Below are positions 1-8,606 of a stretch of 64,000 bases of DNA, piece by piece. Numbering within the stretch: the stretch's first letter is position 1; the number at the start of each line of letters is the position of its first letter. Source of the DNA: Pseudomonas rustica (GTDB taxonomy: Bacteria > Pseudomonadota > Gammaproteobacteria > Pseudomonadales > Pseudomonadaceae); NCBI RefSeq assembly GCF_018336155.1, contig NZ_JAGYHF010000008.1, positions 248,001 to 312,000 of the forward strand, read 5' to 3'. The translations under genes were made by a program, and so were the position numbers. The notes under the pieces are model-generated. The model was not told where the DNA came from and did no database searches. It saw only the letters and a program-made list of their open reading frames with translations.

Positions 1-266
1 CCACGATTACCCTACGCGTCCGTTGCCGTGAGGAATGGTTGCACTGCGAATTGATCGATCAAGGCAAAGGCATCGCCGCCGATGAATTGCCGGATCTGTT
101 CAGTCAGTACCGCCGTTTTTCCTCCGCCCAAGGCATCGATGGTGTGGGGCTGGGCCTGTCGATGGTCAAAGCGGTGGTTGATCACCATGGCGGTAAAATC
201 GAATGCCGCAGCGTGGTCGATCAAGGCACCACATTCCTGCTGGAGTTACCGCTGATTCACGAATGA
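1..266 (+). CDS. Sensor histidine kinase, C-terminal fragment (partial)
   Basis: The open frame enters from the left window edge and stops at TGA 264-266. The visible part, about 88 residues, is the end of an HATPase_c catalytic domain. It has a D-x-G-x-G box (DQGKGI), a GVGLGLSMVK G2-type glycine box, and the usual tail with HHGG and a final F-x-L-x-L-P strand. It should bind ATP and phosphorylate a histidine in its own, unseen dimerisation domain. Sensor input and partner regulator lie outside the window. It could equally be the kinase part of a hybrid protein whose order ends with HATPase_c. It is followed directly by a strong terminator. Confidence 0.85.
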   Translation, partial: TITLRVRCREEWLHCELIDQGKGIAADELPDLFSQYRRFSSAQGIDGVGLGLSMVKAVVDHHGGKIECRSVVDQGTTFLLELPLIHE

Positions 267-274
267 TCAGCCAC

Positions 275-304
275 AAAAAAACCGGCTATATCAGCCGGTT
301 TTTT
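275..304. terminator. Bidirectional intrinsic terminator
   Basis: A perfect 12-bp stem (AAAAAACCGGCT with its complement, 5-nt loop ATATC) carries an A-run on one side and a T-run on the other, so it can stop transcription from both sides. It sits 8 nt after the kinase stop and downstream of the leftward acyltransferase gene. The stretch 305-433 beyond it is strikingly AT-rich, with a small dyad (TAAGTAA...TTACTTA) and one exact DnaA box at 420-428. Confidence 0.85.
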
Positions 305-433
305 ACATCGAAAAAAAACTTATGCACCTTTTACGGTCTTTTATGAGCTTGAGAAATATATAAGTAAATCAATTACTTAATATCAATATTCAAGCCTTTT
401 CAAAAAAACCGTACACAGGTTATCCACAAAATC

Positions 434-1213
434 TCAGACAGCGATCTGATCATTGGCGACTGGTGCCTGCGGGGCCGGTGGCAGAGAGCCCATTTCGCGT
501 TGAGTTTTCTCGTTCCAGGCTTGCACCCGGTCGTTCAACTCGGCGATGGCGCGCGGGCCTGTGCCTTCGGCGTACATCGGTTCGCCGATGACCACCGTGA
601 TCACGCCGGACTTTTTGCCCCAGCCGACTTTCGGCCAGAATTTGCCGGCATTGTGTGCAATCGGCAGTACCGGAAGCGCCGCATTCACCGCCAACGCGCT
701 GCCACTGCGGGAGAACTTGCCGACAGTGCCAAATGGCACGCGTGTGCCTTCCGGAAAGATCAGCACCCAAACGTTGTCCTTGAGCAGCTCGTCACCTTTG
801 GCGGCGACTTGTTTCAGTGCAGCTTTCGGGTTGTCACGGTCAATCGCGATAGGCCGCAACATGGCCATGGCCCAGCCGAAGAACGGCACGTAAAGCAATT
901 CGCGTTTGAGTACTTGGCTCAACGGCGAGAAATAAGCGGAGAGAAAGAACGTCTCCCAGGTGCTCTGGTGGTTCGATTGAATCACGCAGGGCCGGTCAGG
1001 CACGTTTTCCGCGCCCTTGATTTCGTAACGGATACCGAGAAACACCTTGGTCAACCACAAGGCGCAACGGCACCAGTACACGTTGATAAAACGATAACGC
1101 GCCTTGAACGGCAGAAACGGCGCGATGAAAAAACTCAAGCTGCACCACAGCAGGGAGGTGGTGCCCAGCAGCAGGTAAAAGAGAAAAATCCTGATGGCCC
1201 GCAGTATCGACAT
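434..1213 (-). CDS. 1-acyl-sn-glycerol-3-phosphate acyltransferase (PlsC/LptA family)
   Basis: This 259-residue inner-membrane enzyme should transfer a fatty acyl chain to the sn-2 position of lysophosphatidic acid, giving phosphatidic acid for phospholipid synthesis. An N-terminal hydrophobic helix (about residues 5-32) anchors it. The catalytic box is NHQSTWE with H82 and E87, the H-x4-E variant of the usual H-x4-D. Block III is FPEGTR at 153-158. The length fits the family. It starts with ATG and lies downstream of gmhB-glyS-glyQ on the same strand, as the acyltransferase gene does near the origin in P. aeruginosa (from memory). The exact acceptor (lysophosphatidate or another lysolipid) cannot be told from sequence. 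Confidence 0.88.
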   Translation of the reverse strand: MSILRAIRIFLFYLLLGTTSLLWCSLSFFIAPFLPFKARYRFINVYWCRCALWLTKVFLGIRYEIKGAENVPDRPCVIQSNHQSTWETFFLSAYFSPLSQVLKRELLYVPFFGWAMAMLRPIAIDRDNPKAALKQVAAKGDELLKDNVWVLIFPEGTRVPFGTVGKFSRSGSALAVNAALPVLPIAHNAGKFWPKVGWGKKSGVITVVIGEPMYAEGTGPRAIAELNDRVQAWNEKTQREMGSLPPAPQAPVANDQIAV

Positions 1214-1296
1214 AGTGACGTTTACCGTGACGGGGCAATGCCCGAGTGTTCAAGCGCACTCCCGATCAATCCCTGGTCAGGAACTTCAGAAGTACT

Positions 1297-1830
1297 CTAG
1301 TTGTGGATAAGTTCTGCGGCAATCGCCGCCAGATCGTCAAAAATCAGAGTGCCAACCGGCAGGGTTTTGCCCTGAGTCTTTTCGCCTTTTCCGGTCTTTA
1401 CCAAAACTGGCTGTGAATCGACGGCTTTGGCAGCCTCCAGGTCACCAAGGCTGTCGCCGACGAACCAGACATTGCTCAGCTCGACGTCGTAATGCGCCGC
1501 GATGGTTTTCAACATCCCCGGTTTCGGCTTGCGGCAATCGCAGCCTTCGTCCGGCCCATGCGGGCAGTACACGATCAGTCCGACTTCACCGCCCTGCTCC
1601 GCGACCAGCTCACGCAAGCGCGCGTGCATGGCATCGAGGGTGGCGAGGTCATAGTAGCCGCGAGCAATGCCCGACTGGTTGGTGGCCACCGCCACCGTCC
1701 AGCCGGCCTTGCTCAACTGCGCAATCGCTTCGATCGAGCCGGGCAACGGAATCCACTCCGCCACTGACTTGATGTAAGCGTCGGAGTCGTAATTGATCAC
1801 TCCGTCCCGATCGAGAATCAGCAGTTTCAA
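1297..1830 (-). CDS. gmhB: D-glycero-beta-D-manno-heptose-1,7-bisphosphate 7-phosphatase
   Basis: This HAD-family phosphatase of 177 residues removes the 7-phosphate during synthesis of ADP-heptose for the LPS inner core. The nucleophile box D7-R-D9-G is near the N-terminus. A zinc-binding insertion CPHGPDEGCDC and a C-terminal GDSLGDLEAA motif follow, all typical of GmhB. I chose the TTG at 1830 because it gives the family N-terminus MKLLILDRDG and has GAGGGA just upstream. A longer frame reaches 1938 but reads through the end of glyS with no family match. The start lies 10 nt after the glyS stop, so the two are probably cotranscribed. Confidence 0.92.
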   Translation of the reverse strand: MKLLILDRDGVINYDSDAYIKSVAEWIPLPGSIEAIAQLSKAGWTVAVATNQSGIARGYYDLATLDAMHARLRELVAEQGGEVGLIVYCPHGPDEGCDCRKPKPGMLKTIAAHYDVELSNVWFVGDSLGDLEAAKAVDSQPVLVKTGKGEKTQGKTLPVGTLIFDDLAAIAAELIHN

Positions 1831-1840
1831 CAGCAATCCC

Positions 1841-3895
1841 TCAACCCAGCAGCGAAATGTCGGCAACGCCGAGGAACAGGCCACGCAGACGCGCCAGCAG
1901 CGCGTAACGGTTGGCCCGGACATTGGCGTCGTCGGCATTGACCATTACCGCGTCAAAGAACGCATCCACCGGCTCACGCAATGCCGCCAGGCGTGCCAGC
2001 GATTCGTTGTACTGACGCGCCGCAGCCATCGGTTGTACCGCTTGATCCGCTTGCTGGATCGCCGAGTACAGCGAGAACTCGTTGGCGTTGTCGAAGTACT
2101 TCGCTTGTACCTCGGTCGGTACCGCGCCTTCGAGTTTGCTCAACAGGTTCGACACACGCTTGTTCACCGCCGCCAGCGCTGCCGCTTCCGGCAGTTTGCG
2201 GAAGGCCTGCACCGCTTGCACGCGCTGATCGAAGTCCAGAGCCGAGCCCGGCTTCAGGGCACGTACCGACAGGTAAGTGGCGACTTCAACGCCTTCGTCT
2301 TCATAACGCGCACGCAGACGGTCGAAGATGAATTCCAGCACGGATTCGTTGAGGCCGGCAGCCTTGACCTTGGTGCCGAACGCATTCACGGCGAACGCCA
2401 CGGCGTCGTTGAGGTCGAGGTCGAGTTTCTTCTCGATGAGGATACGCAGCACGCCGAGTGCCGCACGGCGCAGGGCATACGGGTCTTTGCTGCCCGTTGG
2501 CAGCATGCCGATACCGAAGATACCGACCAGGGTGTCGAGCTTGTCAGCGATCGCGACGGCCGCACCGGTCAGGGTGGCTGGCAGTTCAGCACCGGCACCG
2601 CGTGGCATGTATTGCTCGTTCAGCGCCAGCGCGACGTCTTCCGGCTCGCCATCATTGAGGGCGTAGTAGTAACCGGCGACACCTTGCATCTCCGGGAACT
2701 CGCCAACCATTTCGGTGGCCAGGTCGCACTTCGACAGCAGGCCAGCGCGAGCAGCCCACGAAGCGTTGCCGCCAATGCGCGCGGCGATGTACGCAGCCAG
2801 TTTCGATACGCGCTCGGCCTTGTCGTAGACGCTGCCGAGTTTTTCCTGGAACACCACGTTTTTCAGGCGATCGTTGAAAGCTTCGAGCTTCTGCTTCTTG
2901 TCTTGCTTGAAGAAGAACTCGGCGTCGGTCAGACGTGGGCGAACCACTTTCTCGTTACCGGCGATGATTTGCTGCGGGTCTTTGCTTTCGATGTTGGCCA
3001 CAGTGATGAAACGTGGCAGCAACTTGCCGTCGGCATCCAGCAGGCAGAAGTACTTCTGGTTGTCCTGCATGGTGGTGATCAGCGCTTCTTGCGGCACGTC
3101 GAGGAAGCGTTCCTCGAACGAGCACACCAGCGGCACCGGCCATTCAACCAGCGCGGTGACTTCGTCGAGCAGTGCCGGCGGCACGATGGCCGTGCCTTCC
3201 TGACGGGTGGCCAGCTCTTCGGTGCGCTTGCTGATGATCTCGCGACGCTCGTTGGCGTCGGCCAGCACGTAAGCGGCACGCAGGTCGGCGAGGTAGCTCG
3301 ACGGCGAACCGATGCGCACGCTTTCCGGGTGATGGAAGCGGTGACCACGGGAATCACGGCCGGCCTTCTGCGCGAGGATGGTGCAGTCGATGACCTGGTC
3401 ACCGAGCAGCATCACCAGCCATTGGGTCGGACGCACGAACTCTTCCTTGCGCGCACCCCAACGCATGCGTTTCGGGATCGGCAGGTCGTTCAGCGAATCT
3501 TCGACGATGGTCGGCAGCAGACTCGCGGTCGGCTTGCCGGCGATGCTCTGGCTGTAACGCAGTTTCGGGCCGCTCTGGTCGATTTCGCTCAGATCAACGC
3601 CGCACTTCTTGGCGAAACCCAAGGCTGCCTGAGTCGGATTGCCTTCAGCGTCGAACGCCGCCTGACGTGGCGGGCCGTCGAGGTTGATGCTGCGATCCGG
3701 TTGCTGGGTAGCCAGCGCGGTGATCAGCACAGCCAGACGGCGCGGCGCGGCGTAGACGGTTTTAGTCTCATAGCTCAGGCCAGCGGCTTGCAGGCCCTTG
3801 TCGATACCGGCGAGGAACGCGTCAGCCAGGGTGTTCAGGGCTTTCGGTGGCAGTTCTTCGGTGCCCAGTTCAACCAGAAAATCTTGCGCACTCAT
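1841..3895 (-). CDS. glyS: Glycine--tRNA ligase, beta subunit
   Basis: This is the 684-residue beta subunit of the bacterial alpha2-beta2 glycyl-tRNA synthetase. It begins with the typical ...FLVELGTEELPPKAL segment and ends with the helical anticodon-binding region. It recognises tRNA-Gly and is needed together with GlyQ for charging. The ATG overlaps the glyQ stop by four bases (ATGA), a sign of translational coupling and fixed stoichiometry. Length is normal. A 729-aa open frame on the opposite strand (1793-3982) is a composition shadow. Confidence 0.98.
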   Translation of the reverse strand: MSAQDFLVELGTEELPPKALNTLADAFLAGIDKGLQAAGLSYETKTVYAAPRRLAVLITALATQQPDRSINLDGPPRQAAFDAEGNPTQAALGFAKKCGVDLSEIDQSGPKLRYSQSIAGKPTASLLPTIVEDSLNDLPIPKRMRWGARKEEFVRPTQWLVMLLGDQVIDCTILAQKAGRDSRGHRFHHPESVRIGSPSSYLADLRAAYVLADANERREIISKRTEELATRQEGTAIVPPALLDEVTALVEWPVPLVCSFEERFLDVPQEALITTMQDNQKYFCLLDADGKLLPRFITVANIESKDPQQIIAGNEKVVRPRLTDAEFFFKQDKKQKLEAFNDRLKNVVFQEKLGSVYDKAERVSKLAAYIAARIGGNASWAARAGLLSKCDLATEMVGEFPEMQGVAGYYYALNDGEPEDVALALNEQYMPRGAGAELPATLTGAAVAIADKLDTLVGIFGIGMLPTGSKDPYALRRAALGVLRILIEKKLDLDLNDAVAFAVNAFGTKVKAAGLNESVLEFIFDRLRARYEDEGVEVATYLSVRALKPGSALDFDQRVQAVQAFRKLPEAAALAAVNKRVSNLLSKLEGAVPTEVQAKYFDNANEFSLYSAIQQADQAVQPMAAARQYNESLARLAALREPVDAFFDAVMVNADDANVRANRYALLARLRGLFLGVADISLLG

Positions 3896-4845
3896 TGTGC
3901 TGCCTCCAGCTTGGCCAGTACTTCGTCACGCAGATCCGGGGTCGCCATCGGGAAGCCCAGCTTGGCGCGAGCCAGCAGGTAGGCTTGCGCAACGGAACGC
4001 GCCAGGGTGCGTACGCGCAGAATGTATTGCTGACGCGCGGTCACCGAGATTGCCCGGCGCGCATCCAGCAGGTTGAAGGTGTGCGACGCCTTCAGCACCA
4101 TTTCGTAGCTCGGCAACGGCAGCGGCTGGTCGAGTTCGATCAGGCGCTTGGCTTCGCTTTCATAGAAGTCGAACAGTTCGAACAGTTTGTCGACGTTGGC
4201 GTGTTCGAAGTTGTAAGTGGACTGCTCCACTTCGTTCTGGTGGAACACGTCGCCGTAGGTGACTTTGCCCATCGGGCCGTCAGCCCAGACCAGGTCGTAG
4301 ACCGAATCCACGCCTTGCAGGTACATGGCCAGACGCTCAAGACCGTAAGTGATCTCGCCGGTCACCGGGTAGCACTCGATGCCGCCCGCCTGCTGGAAGT
4401 AAGTGAACTGAGTCACTTCCATACCGTTCAGCCAGACTTCCCAGCCCAGACCCCAGGCGCCGAGGGTCGGCGATTCCCAGTTGTCTTCGACGAAGCGGAT
4501 GTCGTGAACCAGTGGATCGAGGCCGACATGCTTGAGGGAGCCCAGGTACAGTTCCTGGAAGTTGTCCGGGTTCGGCTTCAGCACGACCTGGAACTGATAG
4601 TAGTGCTGCAGACGGTTCGGGTTTTCGCCGTAACGGCCGTCAGTCGGACGGCGGCTTGGCTGCACGTAAGCGGCGTTCCAGGTTTCCGGGCCGATGGCAC
4701 GGAGGAAGGTCGCGGTGTGGAAAGTGCCGGCGCCTACTTCCATATCGTAGGGCTGAAGTACCACGCAACCTTGCTCGGCCCAGTATTGCTGGAGCGCGAG
4801 GATCAAGTCTTGGAAGGTACGCACGGCTGGCGTAGGCTGGCTCAC
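3892..4845 (-). CDS. glyQ: Glycine--tRNA ligase, alpha subunit
   Basis: This 317-residue class II synthetase subunit forms glycyl-adenylate and charges tRNA-Gly with GlyS. It starts VSQPTPAVRTFQDLILALQ and contains the conserved GAGTFHTATFLRAIGPE and VQPSRRPTDGRYGENPNR segments. The GTG at 4845 is the chosen start because it gives the conserved N-terminus and has AGGTGA upstream. The upstream extension to 4977 is not family-like. The gene is divergent from tag, and is the first gene of glyQ-glyS-gmhB and perhaps the acyltransferase. Confidence 0.97.
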   Translation of the reverse strand: MSQPTPAVRTFQDLILALQQYWAEQGCVVLQPYDMEVGAGTFHTATFLRAIGPETWNAAYVQPSRRPTDGRYGENPNRLQHYYQFQVVLKPNPDNFQELYLGSLKHVGLDPLVHDIRFVEDNWESPTLGAWGLGWEVWLNGMEVTQFTYFQQAGGIECYPVTGEITYGLERLAMYLQGVDSVYDLVWADGPMGKVTYGDVFHQNEVEQSTYNFEHANVDKLFELFDFYESEAKRLIELDQPLPLPSYEMVLKASHTFNLLDARRAISVTARQQYILRVRTLARSVAQAYLLARAKLGFPMATPDLRDEVLAKLEAAQ

Positions 4846-4926
4846 GAAATTCACCTGTTTCTTGGGCTGCGATTTAAAGAGCGGGAGTATACCCGATTCA
4901 GTCGCACCTCCACCCCCTGGAGCCTT

Positions 4927-5484
4927 ATGCCACGCTGCTTTTGGTGTACCGAAGATCCGCTGTACATGGCTTATCACGATCAGGAGTGGGGCACGCCGCT
5001 ACGCGATGCGCAGGGTTTGTTCGAGTTGCTTTTGCTCGAAGGGTTCCAGGCCGGGCTGTCGTGGATCACCGTGCTGCGCAAACGCGAGCGTTATCGCGAG
5101 GTGCTGTTCGGCTTCGACGTGCAGCGCGTGGCGCAGATGAGCGACGCCGAAATCGACGAATTGATGCTCGATCCGGGGATCATCCGCAACCGCCTCAAAC
5201 TCAACGCCGCCCGCCGTAATGCCCAAGCCTGGCTGGCGCTGGAGGATCCGGTGGCCTTCCTCTGGTCGTTCGTCAACGACCAACCGATCATCAATCATTT
5301 CAAGGATCGCAGCGAAGTCCCGGCGATTACCCCCGAAGCGTTGGCGATGAGCAAAGCCCTGAAAAAGGCCGGTTTCACGTTCGTCGGCCCGACCATTTGC
5401 TACGCGCTGATGCAGGCTTCGGGCATGGTCATGGATCACACCCGCGACTGCGACCGCTACGCGCAGCTGGTCAACGCCGGTTAG
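4927..5484 (+). CDS. tag: DNA-3-methyladenine glycosylase I
   Basis: This 185-residue base-excision repair enzyme removes 3-methyladenine from alkylated DNA. The zinc site is visible: C4 and H17 near the N-terminus (MPRCFWCTED...HDQEWG) and H171/C175 in the terminal HTRDCDRY motif. The core GFQAGLSWITVLRKR is characteristic. I placed the start at the ATG at 4927. The open frame continues far upstream, antisense to glyQ, but only this start gives the family N-terminus. lpxL follows after about 40 nt on the same strand. Confidence 0.96.
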   Translation: MPRCFWCTEDPLYMAYHDQEWGTPLRDAQGLFELLLLEGFQAGLSWITVLRKRERYREVLFGFDVQRVAQMSDAEIDELMLDPGIIRNRLKLNAARRNAQAWLALEDPVAFLWSFVNDQPIINHFKDRSEVPAITPEALAMSKALKKAGFTFVGPTICYALMQASGMVMDHTRDCDRYAQLVNAG

Positions 5485-5524
5485 AATGGCCGCCTCGCGC
5501 ACCGCACAAGATCAGGAGTGACCT

Positions 5525-6412
5525 GTGGAAAAGTTTAAAGGCGCCTTGCTGGTAGGCGCTCTGCGGCTGTTTGCCCTGCTGCCATGGCGGGCCGTTCAGG
5601 CCGTGGGTTCGGCGATCGGCTGGATCATGTGGAAAACCCCCAACCGCTCCCGCGACGTGGTGCGGATCAACCTCGCCAAATGTTTTCCACAGATGGATCC
5701 GGCCGAGCGTGAACGATTGGTCGGGCAGAGCCTGAAAGACATCGGCAAGTCGCTGACCGAAAGCGCCTGCGCGTGGATCTGGCCGGCGCAGCGTTCGATT
5801 GATCTGGTGCGCGAAGTCGAAGGCCTCGACGTGCTCAAAGACGCTTTGGCCTCGGGTAAAGGCGTGGTCGGCATCACCAGCCACCTCGGCAACTGGGAAG
5901 TGCTCAACCACTTCTATTGCAGCCAGTGCAAACCGATCATTTTCTACCGTCCGCCAAAGCTCAAGGCTGTGGACGATTTGCTGCGCAAACAGCGCGTGCA
6001 ACTGGGCAACAAAGTTGCCGCCTCCACCAAGGAAGGCATCCTCAGCGTGATCAAGGAAGTGCGCAAAGGTGGTGCAGTGGGCATTCCCGCTGACCCGGAA
6101 CCGGCCGAATCCGCCGGGATTTTCGTGCCGTTCTTCGCCACTCAAGCGCTGACCAGCAAATTCGTGCCGAACATGTTGGCCGGTGGCAAAGCGGTCGGCG
6201 TGTTCCTGCATGCGCTGCGCCTGCCCGACGGTTCTGGCTACAAAGTGATCCTCGAAGCCGCGCCCGAAGCCATGTACAGCACCGACACCGCAGAATCCTG
6301 CGCAGCGATGAGCAAAGTCGTCGAGCGTTACGTGGCGGCGTATCCGAGCCAGTACATGTGGAGCATGAAACGCTTCAAAAAGCGCCCACCCGGCGAAGAA
6401 CGCTGGTACTGA
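5525..6412 (+). CDS. lpxL: Lipid A biosynthesis late acyltransferase (LpxL/HtrB family)
   Basis: This 295-residue inner-membrane protein adds a secondary laurate-type chain to Kdo2-lipid IVA or its equivalent. It has an N-terminal hydrophobic segment and the catalytic SHLGNWE box with H120 and E125, then the IPADPEPAESAGIFVPFF segment of the family. The start is GTG with AGGAGTG upstream. In P. aeruginosa the homologue in this position is called htrB (from memory). Which chain it adds (2- or 2'-position) cannot be read from sequence. Confidence 0.9.
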   Translation: MEKFKGALLVGALRLFALLPWRAVQAVGSAIGWIMWKTPNRSRDVVRINLAKCFPQMDPAERERLVGQSLKDIGKSLTESACAWIWPAQRSIDLVREVEGLDVLKDALASGKGVVGITSHLGNWEVLNHFYCSQCKPIIFYRPPKLKAVDDLLRKQRVQLGNKVAASTKEGILSVIKEVRKGGAVGIPADPEPAESAGIFVPFFATQALTSKFVPNMLAGGKAVGVFLHALRLPDGSGYKVILEAAPEAMYSTDTAESCAAMSKVVERYVAAYPSQYMWSMKRFKKRPPGEERWY

Positions 6413-6440
6413 CGAAGTTGGCACACTCTGTGGATAACCC

Positions 6441-6473
6441 GTAGGAGCTGCCGAAGGCTGCGATCTTTTGATC
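6441..6473. repeat. Single REP unit (GTAGGAGCTGCCGAAGGCTGCGATC type)
   Basis: A lone copy of the REP family also seen at 22841, 35249 (paired) and 49689. It lies between lpxL and the PilZ gene and is flanked by two exact DnaA boxes in opposite orientation (6429-6437 and 6484-6492). Confidence 0.85.
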
Positions 6474-6519
6474 CTGCTTGAGGTTATCCACAGATCCGTT
6501 CCTCAAAGGGCGCACCAAG

Positions 6520-6759
6520 ATGTCCGAACACCGCAAATCCTTCCGCATCAAAATCACCCACGACAGCTTCGGCGAATGCCTCGGGCAAACCCGCAACCTA
6601 TCGCCGACCGGGGTCTATGTGCAGCATCCGAGCCTGGCATCATTGCCCAAGGGCGCGGTCGTCTATGGCCAAGTTCAGGATTTACCCACAGGCGCGCCAC
6701 GGGTGCGAATGGAAGTGGTAACGGTCGACGCCGAAGGCATCGGTTTGCGCTACTTGTAG
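6520..6759 (+). CDS. Small PilZ-domain protein
   Basis: A 79-residue stand-alone PilZ domain starting MSEHRKSFRIKI. The R-x3-R (RKSFR) near the N-terminus and the later N-L-S-x-x-G (NLSPTG) are the two halves of the c-di-GMP-binding signature. The domain ends with a GLRYL strand. It is probably a cytoplasmic c-di-GMP receptor acting on an unknown partner. The start ATG was preferred over a weak upstream start at 6478 because PilZ begins immediately after it. A matching small PilZ gene sits here in P. aeruginosa (from memory). Confidence 0.85.
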   Translation: MSEHRKSFRIKITHDSFGECLGQTRNLSPTGVYVQHPSLASLPKGAVVYGQVQDLPTGAPRVRMEVVTVDAEGIGLRYL

Positions 6760-6763
6760 AACG

Positions 6764-7078
6764 TCACTGCGCCTGACGATCGAGTTTCTTCAAAAACACC
6801 GTCATTTCCTTCTCGGCCTGCTTGTCGCCATGGGCGCGGGCGGCTTCCAGACCTTGTTCCCACGCCTGACGTGCGGCGGCAGTGTCGCCCAGCGCCAGTT
6901 GCGCTTTGCCCAACAGTTTCCACGCGGCGGAATACTTCGGATCGAAGCCGACGCAGCGCTGGAAATGTTCGGCGGCTTTGCCGTTTTCGCCCAGATCCAG
7001 ATAGCCCTTGCCCAGGCCGAAGCGCAGCAGGGAGTTATCCACACCCTTGGCGAGCATTTTTTCCAGGGATTCGAGCAT
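6764..7078 (-). CDS. Small TPR protein
   Basis: This 104-residue protein is built of about two tetratricopeptide repeats: AAEHFQRCVGFDPKYSAAW and then LGKAQLALGDTAAARQAWEQGLEAA. TPR units mediate protein-protein contact. The protein has no signal peptide or catalytic domain. It converges on the PilZ gene with only 4 nt between stops. Partner and role are unknown. Confidence 0.82.
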   Translation of the reverse strand: MLESLEKMLAKGVDNSLLRFGLGKGYLDLGENGKAAEHFQRCVGFDPKYSAAWKLLGKAQLALGDTAAARQAWEQGLEAARAHGDKQAEKEMTVFLKKLDRQAQ

Positions 7079-7098
7079 TTTTGCACCCTCGCTTCAGT

Positions 7099-7203
7099 GA
7101 TCGTTCCCACGCTCCGCGTGGGAATGCCTCAATGGACGCTCTGCGTCCGCTCTTGGGACAGAGCGTCCCGGGCTGCATTCCCACGCGGAGCGTGGGAACG
7201 ATC
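7099..7203. repeat. Long inverted repeat (GTTCCCACGCTCCGCGTGGGA type)
   Basis: Two perfect 29-bp inverted arms, 7099-7127 and 7175-7203, flank a 47-nt centre. Each arm is itself a small palindrome (TCCCACGC/GCGTGGGA). This is a common Pseudomonas intergenic repeat, probably RNA-structural, and sits just after the trkA stop, where it may end transcription or shield the mRNA 3' end. Confidence 0.85.
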
Positions 7204-7207
7204 AACC

Positions 7208-8584
7208 TCAGAAGAAGCTCAGCCCCACATGAAACAGCTTCTCCACATCGCGAATATGCTTTTTATCCACAAGGAACAGAATCACATGGTCGCCCGCCTC
7301 GATCACCGTGTCGTCGTGGGCAATGATCACTTGTTCGTTGCGGATCACCGCGCCAATCGTGGTGCCCGGCGGCAGGCCGATCTTCTCGATCGGCTTGCCG
7401 ATCACCTTGCTCGATTTCGCATCACCGTGGGCAATTGCCTCGATCGCTTCCGCCGCGCCGCGACGCAGTGAGTGCACGCTGACGATATCGCCACGGCGTA
7501 CGTGCGCCAGCAACGTGCCGATGGTCGCCAGTTGCGGGCTGATGGCGATGTCGATGTCGCCGCCCTGAATCAGGTCGACGTAGGCCGGGTTGTTGATGAT
7601 CGTCATGACCTTCTTCGCCCCCAGCCGTTTGGCCAGCAGCGACGACATGATGTTGGCTTCGTCATCGTTGGTCAGCGCGAGGAAGATATCGGCGTCGGCG
7701 ATGTTCTCTTCCAGCAGCAAATCGCGGTCGGACGCGCTGCCCTGCAGCACCACGGTGCTGTCGAGGGTGTCGGAGAGGTAGCGGCAGCGTGCCGGGTTCA
7801 TCTCGATGATTTTCACCTGATAGCGGCTTTCGATGGCCTCGGCCAGGCGCTCACCGATCTGCCCGCCGCCAGCAATGACGATGCGTTTGTAGGTTTCGTC
7901 GAGACGGCGCATTTCGCTCATCACTGCGCGAATATTCTCGCGGGCGGCGATGAAGAAGACTTCATCGTCGGCCTCGATCACCGTGTCGCCCTGCGGCAAG
8001 ATCGGCCGGTCACGACGGAAAATCGCTGCGACGCGGGTTTCGACATTCGGCATGTGCTCACGCAACTGGCGCAGTTGCTGACCGACCAGCGGCCCGCCGT
8101 AATAGGCGCGCACCGCGACCAGTTGCGCCTGACCTCCGGCGAAGTCGATCACTTGCAACGCGCCCGGATATTCGATCAGGCGCTTGATGTAATTGGTCAC
8201 CACTTGCTCGGGGCTGATCAGCACGTCGACCGGAATCGCTTCGTTCTGAAACAACTGCTCTTCGCGCGTCAGGTACGAGGCTTCGCGCACCCGGGCGATT
8301 TTCGTCGGCGTGTGAAACAACGTGTGGGCGACCTGGCAGGCGACCATGTTGGTTTCGTCGCTGTTGGTCACCGCCACCAGCATGTCGGCGTCGTCCGCGC
8401 CGGCCTGACGCAGCACCGTCGGCAACGAGCCTCGGCCCTGAATGGTACGGATGTCGAGACGGTCGCCGAGGTCGCGCAGGCGTTCGCCGTCGGTGTCGAC
8501 CACGGTGATGTCGTTGGCTTCGCTGGCGAGGTGCTCAGCCAGCGAACCGCCGACCTGCCCTGCCCCGAGGATGATGATTTTCAT
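7208..8584 (-). CDS. trkA: Trk potassium uptake system, NAD-binding peripheral protein TrkA
   Basis: This 458-residue cytoplasmic gating subunit binds NAD(H) and regulates a TrkH/TrkG potassium channel. It has two tandem RCK modules: one starts with the Rossmann motif GAGQVGGSLAE at residues 7-17, the other with GGGQIGERLAEAI near residue 240. Each is followed by an RCK_C part. Length is standard. It lies 22 nt after rsmB on the same strand, so it is likely the last gene of def-fmt-rsmB-trkA. No membrane partner is present in the window. Confidence 0.97.
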   Translation of the reverse strand: MKIIILGAGQVGGSLAEHLASEANDITVVDTDGERLRDLGDRLDIRTIQGRGSLPTVLRQAGADDADMLVAVTNSDETNMVACQVAHTLFHTPTKIARVREASYLTREEQLFQNEAIPVDVLISPEQVVTNYIKRLIEYPGALQVIDFAGGQAQLVAVRAYYGGPLVGQQLRQLREHMPNVETRVAAIFRRDRPILPQGDTVIEADDEVFFIAARENIRAVMSEMRRLDETYKRIVIAGGGQIGERLAEAIESRYQVKIIEMNPARCRYLSDTLDSTVVLQGSASDRDLLLEENIADADIFLALTNDDEANIMSSLLAKRLGAKKVMTIINNPAYVDLIQGGDIDIAISPQLATIGTLLAHVRRGDIVSVHSLRRGAAEAIEAIAHGDAKSSKVIGKPIEKIGLPPGTTIGAVIRNEQVIIAHDDTVIEAGDHVILFLVDKKHIRDVEKLFHVGLSFF

Positions 8585-8606
8585 CCAGTCACTCCATTGA
8601 ATCCAT

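Noticed and set aside
305..433. Possible replication origin or unwinding element
   Set aside because: It is AT-rich and has a DnaA box at its right end, but only one box, no dnaA or rpmH neighbour, and a terminator on one side.
1793..3982. 729-aa open frame on the plus strand
   Set aside because: It is antisense to glyS over nearly its full length; the glyS protein is unmistakable and the antisense product has no domain.
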